From Treponema sp. (GTDB lineage: Bacteria > Spirochaetota > Spirochaetia > Treponematales > Breznakiellaceae): a stretch of DNA of 11,807 nucleotides. Below the pieces are notes generated by a model. It was not told the DNA's origin. It ran no database searches and saw only the letters and a program-made list of their open reading frames with translations. Each line of letters opens with the position of its first letter. Positions within the stretch are counted from its first letter, which is position 1. Below are positions 1 through 5,893 of this stretch, piece by piece. The stretch is from contig JAISLX010000124.1 in NCBI GenBank assembly GCA_031277045.1, positions 1 to 11,807 of the forward strand. Reading direction: 5' to 3'. Both the position numbers and the translations under genes were made by a program.

Positions 1-111
1 ATTCATGTCCAACCTCATCTGCCTTATCTCCCTGATAAGGCTGGTATAGTTTTGGACTGGATTTTTAGTTATTAGGCATCCGCTTTTTCGGCTGGATTTT
101 ATTTTTAGGCA

Positions 112-237
112 TCACGGCCTGAAAATGGCAATATCGCCTATAATGTCAGGTTTAATGCTCAGCCGAATCTTTGACTGGGAGGCGGGGATCCATTCGCCGC
201 AGACCTTCGGCCTGCAGATATCAGGTATCATCATCAC
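112..237 (-). CDS. Possible small ORF, 41 aa, unidentified
   Basis: A minus-strand reading frame runs from GTG at 237 (or ATG at 234 or 231) to TGA at 114-112. It has a purine-rich AAGGGCGG a few bases upstream and a TATAAT box (plus-strand 262-267) about 25 bases before the start. The product reads MMIPDICRPKVCGEW and onward, ending IAIFRP. The G-x-W-hydrophobic stretch followed by a short basic/hydrophobic tail faintly recalls SymE-like/AbrB-fold small proteins, but the resemblance is too weak for a family call. It could be a chance ORF or the C-terminal remnant of a longer gene. Confidence 0.2.
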   Translation of the reverse strand: MMMIPDICRPKVCGEWIPASQSKIRLSIKPDIIGDIAIFRP

Positions 238-267
238 CGGGCCGCCCTTAATATCGGTAATATTATA

Positions 268-297
268 TTGACACAACAAAGGGCGGATAACTATCCT
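268..297 (+). promoter_or_regulatory. Candidate sigma-70 promoter
   Basis: A perfect -35 hexamer TTGACA (268-273) is followed after 18 bases by TATCCT (292-297, 4 of 6 to consensus). No intact gene lies directly downstream. The nearest is the broken ISAs1 transposase at 569, so this may be a leftover promoter or chance. Confidence 0.3.
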
Positions 298-424
298 GCT
301 TATTCAAGGTAATTTTAAAACATCGGATTAGGCCCTTTGAGCGGAAATTTCTGGTATACGCGGCGGCGTGACCATACCGGTATTTCCATTCCCGCTGGAT
401 AAACATTTCGTTTGATTTGCAGTG

Positions 425-458
425 GGGTCTAATACCCAAGAACCCGCCTTTCGGCGGG
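425..458. repeat. TAATACCC-plus-hairpin element, left copy
   Basis: The string GGTCTAATACCC is followed shortly by a perfect GC hairpin, CCCGCC (443-448), loop TTTC, GGCGGG (453-458). A closely matching string, GGTTTAATACCC (11668-11679), is also followed by a GC hairpin near the right edge. The shared layout suggests a dispersed palindromic repeat rather than a terminator, because no gene ends just upstream and no T-run follows. Confidence 0.4.
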
Positions 459-568
459 GGAGTACGCCCACTGTCAACAAGTTAAGGGATAGACTTCAAG
501 GCAGCCGCATTATAAACCCCCTCAAGAAAAAAGTAAAAGAGCCGGCAGGGGAGGGACGGAGGGGAAAC

Positions 569-1315
569 ATGGACATACGGACCGAACTTGCCCTAATCCC
601 GGACCCCCGGATCGGCCGGTGTAAAAAACATACTCTCGTGGATATCCTGCTGCTCTGCATTATCGCCATGACATGCGGGGTGAAAAGCGTCGAAGACATC
701 GTCTTTTTCGGTGAAACCCGCCAGGGATGGCTCAAAAAGTATCCGGGCCTGCCCAACGGGATACTCAGCGCGGATACCATCCTGCGGGTATTGGGCAGAA
801 TAGACCACCGGAAGTTTGAGGCGTGTTTTCTCTCCTGGACCCGGGTTCTTTCCGGAAATGGGCGGGAACCGATTCGGTTATCGCCATAGACGGGAAGACG
901 GTACGGGGAAGCGAAAGCGGCGAGCGGAAGGTTATCCACATTGTGAGCGCCTGGGCGGATGAGATGGGGCTGGCGCTGGGACAGGTACAGACCGAAGAGA
1001 AATCGAACGAAATCACCGCGATACCGGCTCTGCTGGAAGCGTTGGATATTTCCGGCTGTATCGTGATGATTGATGCGGCGGACTAAAGTCCGAGGGCTGC
1101 CGGAAGACGATAGCGGCGGATATCGTGGCAAAACACGGTGGCTACACCCTGACGACCCTCACGGATATGGGGGAGTTTGCCCGTTCGGTCCGCGCCCACC
1201 TCATCCGGCTGGAACCGACGGAGAAATACCGCAAACAGAAGTTTTCCCTCAACCGGAAACGGCTCTACGCCTCCACGAACCCGATTTCCTGCTCACTGTT
1301 TTGCTCAATTTATAA
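569..1315 (+). pseudogene. ISAs1-family DDE transposase, frameshifted and deleted
   Basis: The start is ATG at 569, preceded by GGAGGGG. Family landmarks appear in order but in different frames. The N-terminal domain includes IPDPR, then HTLVDILLLCIIAMTCGVKS, and runs to about 850 in frame 569. The frame then switches near 845-860 to one holding IAIDGKTVRGS (first catalytic Asp), KSNEITAIPALLEALD and VMIDA (second Asp), which stops at TAA 1084-1086. After a palindromic insertion the third frame resumes as KTIAADIVAKHGGYTL, then FARSVRAH, then KQKFSLNRKRLYASTN. A last frame change near 1287 gives the C terminus PDFLLTVLLNL, with TAA at 1313-1315. Sequence between GGYTL and the FARSVRAH block, and between RAH and the C-terminal basic block, is missing compared with the family; the catalytic Glu region is therefore lost. 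Inactive. Confidence 0.8.
1079..1092. repeat. Small palindrome inserted in the transposase
   Basis: A perfect inverted repeat CGGACT-AA-AGTCCG sits where ISAs1 transposases normally run on from the second catalytic Asp into Met-Gly-Cys/Thr-Gln. The TAA in its centre is the stop codon of that frame, and the family sequence resumes just after it (GGGCTGCCGGAAG, reading Gly-Cys-Arg-Lys). The palindrome is therefore probably a short insertion of about 15-20 bp. Its shape resembles REP-like short palindromes found dispersed in some bacterial genomes. Confidence 0.45.
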
Positions 1316-1316
1316 T

Positions 1317-1370
1317 GCTGTTGCCCTGCGCCAAGCCGGGCAACAGCGTTTACTCGCCGAATAACGGCGA
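1317..1370. terminator. Two hairpins between IS remnant and flavodiiron gene
   Basis: Hairpin one has 10-bp perfect arms, GCTGTTGCCC (1317-1326) and GGGCAACAGC (1338-1347), with an 11-base loop. Hairpin two is TCGCCG (1354-1359), loop AATAA, CGGCGA (1365-1370). They lie 34-87 bases past the stop of the minus-strand flavodiiron gene and could end its transcript, although neither has a convincing T-run. The left arm of hairpin one is part of the right inverted repeat of the ISAs1 element, so the structure may instead record a mirrored IS end. Confidence 0.4.
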
Positions 1371-1403
1371 AGGCACACCGTCACGCCGCATGTTTACAGG
1401 CCG

Positions 1404-3266
1404 TCACCCCAGCTTTTCGAAGACATCAACGCCGTGTTTGCAGATGGGGCAGATAAAATCCGGCGGGAGTTCTTCCCCCTCGTGGATATAGCCGCAGACC
1501 TTGCAGACCCAGCCCTTCTTCTTTGCCGCGGCTGCCGGGGGCTTGGGTTTGATATGATCGGCGTAGTGCTGATATGTAACCGAGGGCGTGTTGGAAAGAA
1601 CAGCCGCCTCGGTTACCTCCGCGACATAGAGGGTGTGAGTACCCCAATCTTTGGAGTCGATGACCCTGCCGGAAATGAACGCATTCGCGTAGACCGGGGC
1701 GTAGATAAGACCATTGGCGCTTCGGGCGGGCCCGGGACCTTCTGGTTCCAAGGGCTCGGCGAACTTGTCCGCGGTTCTGCCGCTTTGAAAACCGAAACGC
1801 CGGAAAACCTTGAACGGGGTGTCCACGGTTAAGACCGAAACGTTAAAGACCCCGGTTTTACGGATAATCTCGTCGGTGTAGTTCGCCTTAATCACCGAAA
1901 CAGTGATCCGCTTGGGGGCATCGGTTAACTGGACCGCGGTGTTGATGATACAGCCATTGTCCCTGCTCCCGTCCCTGGTGGTCAAAAGGAAAAGGCCGTA
2001 ACTCAGTTTGAAGAAAGCCGGGATGTCGACGGCGTTTTTTTCATGAACGGGGACCGGGGCATTGGGGAGATCCGCGGCGATGGTAACGGCCAGTTTTTCG
2101 ATGGAGGGACGGTCCGTCTCTTTGAGGGAAGAATTTATCGTTACCGTGTCACCCAGAATTTTCCAGCCGGGAAGGGCGCTTACCAGTTCCTCCATAAGTT
2201 TACCGGAAACCGGGGCCCAGCTCCCGTTTTCGATAAAGGCGGCGGTTCTGCCGCGGATCTGGTGAGCCCTGATGTCGTTCAAGACCTCTTCCATCTTGAT
2301 AAAAATACCCGCGTTGTAGGTGGTGGCGGCAAAGACAATGTGACTACAGCGGAAAACTTCCGACACGATAATGTCGGACCTGGTAACAGACACATCGTAG
2401 ACGGCGATTTTTTTTATTCCCCGGTCCGCCAGGGCTCCCGACAGGATATTTACCGCGTTTTCCGTGTTGCCGTAGACTGAGGAATAGACGATAAGCACCG
2501 TGTTATCTTCCGGGGTGTAGCTCGCCCAGCGCCGGTACTTTTCCATGAAAAAGTTCAGGTTTTTCCGCCACACCAGTCCGTGCAGAGGGCAGATCATCTC
2601 AATGTCCAGATTCGCGGCTTTGTCCAGCGCCGCCAGCGTCTGGGCGCCGTACTTTCCCACGATGTTGGTATAGTAACGCCGGGCGTCATCAAGCCATACG
2701 CCCTCATAGTCCACCTCGTCAGCGAAAAGGTTCCCGTCTACCGCGCCGAAACTGCCAAAGGCGTCCGCCGAATAAAGGATCCTGTCATGGGATTCGTAGG
2801 ACATCATGACTTCCGGCCAATGGACCATAGGGGCCTCGACAAAGGTGAAATTCCGCCTGCCCGAGGAAAGAGTATCACCTTCTTTAACGATTTTAATCCG
2901 GAGGTCCGCGCCGAAGTTAAAAAACCGCCCTATCATGCCGGCCGATTTTTGGGTACTAACAATCGTAACCTTTGGATACCGGAGCAAAAGTTCCGCAAGG
3001 CAGGCGCTGTGATCCGGTTCCATGTGGTGAATAATTGCGTAGTCCAGATTCTTGCCTTTAAGCAGATACTCCAAATTTTCAAAAAAAACGCCGCCTACCG
3101 CCTTGTCAACCGTGTCAAGAAGCACGTTTTTTTCATCAAGCGCCAGATAACTGTTATAAGAAACTCCCCGCCCGGAAGGATAAACACCCTCAAAAACAGA
3201 AAGCCGCCGGTCGTTCCCGCCAATCCAATAAACACCGTTTTTAATTAACCGCTCGTTATGTGCCAT
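1404..3266 (-). CDS. Flavodiiron protein (A-type flavoprotein) fused to flavin reductase-like and rubredoxin domains
   Basis: Flavodiiron (FprA-type) proteins reduce O2 to water or NO to N2O in the cytoplasm of anaerobes, drawing electrons through rubredoxin and FMN. Numbering from ATG at 3266 (620 aa): residues 1-250 form the metallo-beta-lactamase-like diiron domain with H81-x-E83-x-D85-H86, H149, D168 and H229 all present. Residues 255-400 are a flavodoxin domain with the FMN phosphate loop YSSVYGNTE. Residues 415-570 resemble an FMN-binding split-barrel flavin reductase. Residues 585-620 are a rubredoxin, C588-x2-C591GY and C606PIC609. The reading frame is open 18 codons further upstream, but ATG 3266 is preferred because the family begins close to this Met and a GAGG lies 6 bases upstream. 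Chaining these modules suggests a protein that carries most of its own electron-transfer chain; the NAD(P)H link is inference. It is divergent from the helicase gene and appears to be a single-gene transcript. Confidence 0.93.
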   Translation of the reverse strand: MAHNERLIKNGVYWIGGNDRRLSVFEGVYPSGRGVSYNSYLALDEKNVLLDTVDKAVGGVFFENLEYLLKGKNLDYAIIHHMEPDHSACLAELLLRYPKVTIVSTQKSAGMIGRFFNFGADLRIKIVKEGDTLSSGRRNFTFVEAPMVHWPEVMMSYESHDRILYSADAFGSFGAVDGNLFADEVDYEGVWLDDARRYYTNIVGKYGAQTLAALDKAANLDIEMICPLHGLVWRKNLNFFMEKYRRWASYTPEDNTVLIVYSSVYGNTENAVNILSGALADRGIKKIAVYDVSVTRSDIIVSEVFRCSHIVFAATTYNAGIFIKMEEVLNDIRAHQIRGRTAAFIENGSWAPVSGKLMEELVSALPGWKILGDTVTINSSLKETDRPSIEKLAVTIAADLPNAPVPVHEKNAVDIPAFFKLSYGLFLLTTRDGSRDNGCIINTAVQLTDAPKRITVSVIKANYTDEIIRKTGVFNVSVLTVDTPFKVFRRFGFQSGRTADKFAEPLEPEGPGPARSANGLIYAPVYANAFISGRVIDSKDWGTHTLYVAEVTEAAVLSNTPSVTYQHYADHIKPKPPAAAAKKKGWVCKVCGYIHEGEELPPDFICPICKHGVDVFEKLG

Positions 3267-3287
3267 AGATAACCTCAAGAAGATATG

Positions 3288-3293
3288 ATTATA
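3288..3293 (-). promoter_or_regulatory. Candidate -10 box for the flavodiiron gene
   Basis: The minus strand carries a perfect TATAAT, 21 bases upstream of ATG 3266. No good -35 hexamer lies at 16-18 bases (CTCTTG is at the right distance; TTGCCG is only 14 away). The short distance to the start implies a very short leader. Confidence 0.4.
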
Positions 3294-3364
3294 TAAATCG
3301 ACAATCGCGGCAAGAGGCATGCGTTTTATTCGAAGTCATTCGTGTTGAAATAAGGAAAAAGCAG

Positions 3365-5803
3365 GTGAAGGCCAATAAACGGTTTACCGGGGACTGTCTT
3401 GAAGCTCTGCGGGAAGAAATAAGCGCCGCCGGGGGTAACGAGGTGCTGGCTCTGGGCTATCTGGACGAAGAGGGGCTGGTGGCCCGGATCCGGGTGACGG
3501 CGCGGGGAACGGACCGCGAGGTTCTGGCCCTTATCACCGGCGGGGGGGAATCCCCTGACGTGTTCATCCACAACCACCCTTCCGGTTTTCTTACCCCCAG
3601 CGACAACGATTTGGCCATTTCCGGCCGGGCGGCGGAGGGGGGGATCGGGGCCTTTATCGTGGACAACCTAGTGGAGGAAGTCTATGTGGTGGCCGAACCT
3701 GTCAAGCGGCGGAAGGCCAGGGCGCTGGACCCGGACAAGCTGTGCGCCTCTCTCCAGGAAGGGGGGGAGATCGCCGCAAGGCTCGTGTCCTTTGAGCCGC
3801 GGGAAAGCCAGCTTGGGATGATGCGCCTGGTTATCCGGGGTTTTAACGAAAGCGGGGTAGTCCTCTGCGAGGCGGGAACCGGGGTGGGAAAGTCCTTTGC
3901 CTACCTGCTCCCGGCCCTGCGCTTCGCCCTGGACAACGATGAACGAATCGTGATCTCCACCGCCACCATCACGCTGCAGCAGCAGCTCTTTGACAAGGAT
4001 ATTCCCCTGGTACGGGCCGCCCTGGGCGCGGAGGGAAAGAAGATCAAGGCGGCGATGATAAAGGGCCGGGGAAACTACCTCTGCCGCAGACGGATGGACG
4101 AGGCCCTTAAAGAGCCGGTTCTGGATGAGGGGGAAACCGCGGAGCTTCATCGCATAGCCTCCTGGGCGGAGACAAGCGCCGCGGGCAGCCGCTCAGACCT
4201 CTCGTTTTTCCCCCAGGAAGGGATCTGGTCCCGCGTCTCTTCGGAGACGGATCTCTGCATGGGAATGCGCTGCCCCTGGCGTGAACGCTGCTTCATCCTT
4301 TCCCTGCGCCGCGAAGCCGCTGACGCCCGGATTCTCGTGGTGAACCACCACCTCCTGTTCGCGGACCTGGCGGCCCGGCGGGAGGGAGCGGGCTACGACA
4401 ATACCGTGGTTCTGCCCCCCTACACGCGGATAATCCTGGACGAGGCCCACTCCATCGAGGGGGCAGCGACTGCCTTCTTTTCCAGCGAATTCAGCCGCCC
4501 TTCCATCTTTCGCCAGTTGGGCCGCCTTTACCGCCGGAAGCAGGCCAGACGCGCGGGACTGCTCCTCAAACTCCCCGGAATGAACCGGAACGCGGAAAAA
4601 CTCGACCAACTGGTGGAGAGCATCGACGGAATCCGGGGAATCGTGGACGATCTGGACATGGCGGCCCTGGGCGTCCGCGGGGAAGACGGAGTTTTCAGAC
4701 TAAGTCCCGCTCGGGAGGAGGCGGCTCGTACCCTGGTTCCTCCGCTCAGCGCCCTGCGAAAGGGGATCGGCCACCTGGGGAATCTGATCCGGAACCTGCT
4801 GGAAGAGATTCCGGGGGATAAGCGGGATGATCCTGTCGTTTGGGAGACGGGGGCCATACTGCGCCGTCTGGAACGTACCGGCGCCGTCTGCGACGCCTTT
4901 GTGGAATACCGGGAACGGCCGGGGGAGGTAATGTGGCTGGAACGGCGCGGCGGCGGGGGCCGGGATTCCTGGACCGCCTTTACCGCGACCCCCATCGAGG
5001 TAGCGTCAAATCTGAAAGAAAGCCTCTTTGACCCCGGTAAAACCGTAATCTGCTGTTCCGCCACCCTTGCCATCGCGGGGAGTTTCGATTACTGGGAAGC
5101 CCGCTGCGGCATCAATCTCCTGAAAAACCGTTCACCCCTCCGCGGGATTTTCCCGTCTCCGTTTCCCTACAGTTCAAGCGTACTCCTGGGGGTTCCCCGG
5201 AACGCCCCGCTGCCGGAAGAACCTGGTTACCAGGACTTCGTGAACCGGACAATTACGGAACTGGTCCTGAGTTCGGGGGGGTCCGCCCTAATTCTCTTTA
5301 CTTCCTACCAGTCCCTCCGGGGCGCCTACGACGCGGCGGCCCCCGTCCTTTCCAAAGAGGGGATTCGCTGCCTGAAACAGGGGGACGATGACCGGAGCCG
5401 CCTTTTGGCGGATTTCCTCAAGGATACCGCTTCTGTCCTCTTTGCCACCGATTCCTTTTGGGAGGGAGTGGATGCCCCCGGCGATACCCTGCGGCTGGTG
5501 ATCCTGGCCCGGCTGCCCTTTAGGACCCCCAACGATCCGGTTTTCGAGGCCCGGCGGGAATACCTGGAAAGGGGAGGAGGCAACGCCTTTATGGACCTGT
5601 CCCTGCCGGAGGCGGTGATGAAATTTAAACAGGGTTTTGGCCGGCTGATGCGCCGTTCCAGCGATCACGGGGTAGTGGCGGTACTGGACAGCCGGCTGCT
5701 AAAAAAACGTTACGGGGAATTTTTCCTGCGGTCCCTGCCGGAAACCCGGACCAGCTTCGGCGAATCAAGCGGCCTGCTCGCGGACGCGGAACGCTTTTTT
5801 TAA
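3365..5803 (+). CDS. dinG: DinG/XPD-family Fe-S helicase with N-terminal RadC-like JAMM domain
   Basis: This is a predicted 5'-3' superfamily 2 DNA helicase of the DinG/YoaA type, acting on damaged or structured DNA such as R-loops and stalled forks. It starts at GTG 3365 with AAGGA 8 bases upstream and is 812 aa long. Residues 20-115 carry a complete JAMM/RadC metalloprotease motif: E26, H69-N-H71-P, S79 and D82 (HNHPSGFLTPSDND). Residues 145-812 are the helicase: Walker A AGTGVGKS (170-177), four Fe-S cysteines C240, C298, C303 and C309, DEAH box (359-362), motif III SATL (565-568), motif V FATDSFWEGVDAPG (693-706) and motif VI QGFGRLMRR (756-764). In many Firmicutes the extra N-terminal domain of DinG is a DEDDh exonuclease; here it is JAMM instead, with all metal ligands kept. 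RadC has no settled enzymatic role, so the domain's task is unknown. Transcription is probably independent of the importer downstream. Confidence 0.9.
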   Translation: MKANKRFTGDCLEALREEISAAGGNEVLALGYLDEEGLVARIRVTARGTDREVLALITGGGESPDVFIHNHPSGFLTPSDNDLAISGRAAEGGIGAFIVDNLVEEVYVVAEPVKRRKARALDPDKLCASLQEGGEIAARLVSFEPRESQLGMMRLVIRGFNESGVVLCEAGTGVGKSFAYLLPALRFALDNDERIVISTATITLQQQLFDKDIPLVRAALGAEGKKIKAAMIKGRGNYLCRRRMDEALKEPVLDEGETAELHRIASWAETSAAGSRSDLSFFPQEGIWSRVSSETDLCMGMRCPWRERCFILSLRREAADARILVVNHHLLFADLAARREGAGYDNTVVLPPYTRIILDEAHSIEGAATAFFSSEFSRPSIFRQLGRLYRRKQARRAGLLLKLPGMNRNAEKLDQLVESIDGIRGIVDDLDMAALGVRGEDGVFRLSPAREEAARTLVPPLSALRKGIGHLGNLIRNLLEEIPGDKRDDPVVWETGAILRRLERTGAVCDAFVEYRERPGEVMWLERRGGGGRDSWTAFTATPIEVASNLKESLFDPGKTVICCSATLAIAGSFDYWEARCGINLLKNRSPLRGIFPSPFPYSSSVLLGVPRNAPLPEEPGYQDFVNRTITELVLSSGGSALILFTSYQSLRGAYDAAAPVLSKEGIRCLKQGDDDRSRLLADFLKDTASVLFATDSFWEGVDAPGDTLRLVILARLPFRTPNDPVFEARREYLERGGGNAFMDLSLPEAVMKFKQGFGRLMRRSSDHGVVAVLDSRLLKKRYGEFFLRSLPETRTSFGESSGLLADAERFF
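5771..5799 (+). repeat. 29-bp repeat, copy in the helicase 3' end
   Basis: The last helicase codons (GLLADAERF) lie in a 29-bp segment that recurs at 9595-9623 with one mismatch (T/C at the eighth base). Both copies stand upstream of a solute-binding protein gene. Confidence 0.85.
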
Positions 5804-5810
5804 AATTTTC

Positions 5811-5839
5811 TTGACTATTTTTTGGAATGACCGGAGAAT
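5811..5839 (+). promoter_or_regulatory. Candidate promoter for binding protein 1
   Basis: TTGACT (5811-5816, 5 of 6) and GAGAAT (5834-5839, 4 of 6) are separated by 17 bases. They lie just after the helicase stop (5801-5803) and about 55 bases before the ATG at 5894. The same stretch has no counterpart upstream of the second binding-protein gene, so the two copies may be controlled differently. Confidence 0.4.
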
Positions 5840-5893
5840 GGATACAGGCGGGGTGTTGTCTCCGCGGATAATTCCAAGGTAAGGAGAATTTTT

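Larger units (their letters stand above)
1..496. other. Non-coding left flank with short repeats and hairpins
   Basis: No ORF with recognisable protein similarity lies here. Visible structures are an 8-bp hairpin (GCCTTATC at 21-28, GATAAGGC at 34-41); an imperfect direct repeat (54-80 and 90-113) that begins GGACTGGATTTT or GGCTGGATTTT and ends TTAGGCATC in both units; a possible promoter at 268-297; and a GC-rich hairpin at 443-458. A short minus-strand ORF (112-237) is listed separately. The stretch borders an ISAs1 remnant and looks like accessory or decayed DNA. Confidence 0.6.
497..1328 (+). mobile_element. ISAs1-family insertion sequence, internally deleted remnant
   Basis: The element is bounded by imperfect terminal inverted repeats. 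The left end is at 497-516 (CAAGGCAGCCGCATTATAAA). The right end is at 1309-1328, whose reverse complement is CAGGGCAACAGCATTATAAA; 17 of 20 positions match. The repeats enclose a transposase of the ISAs1/H-repeat type. The element spans only 832 bp, whereas family members are usually about 1.2-1.35 kb, which fits the deletions seen in its transposase. No clear target-site duplication flanks it (left flank ends AGACTT, right flank begins CGCCAA), consistent with age or later rearrangement. It is not expected to move by itself. Confidence 0.75.

Noticed and set aside
54..113. Possible CRISPR-like repeats in the left flank
   Set aside because: There are only two imperfect AT-rich units with a 9-base gap, and no regular spacer array.
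496..1131. Minus-strand ORF of 211 aa across the ISAs1 element
   Set aside because: The opposite strand carries the recognisable transposase blocks; this frame is a shadow.
2580..3248. Plus-strand ORF of 222 aa opposite the flavodiiron gene
   Set aside because: It is the mirror of a gene with all active-site residues confirmed; no motif or ribosome site supports it.
3267..3320. N-terminal extension of the flavodiiron protein from 3320
   Set aside because: The family starts near the inner Met and the ribosome site lies just before it; the extension would cover the TATAAT box.
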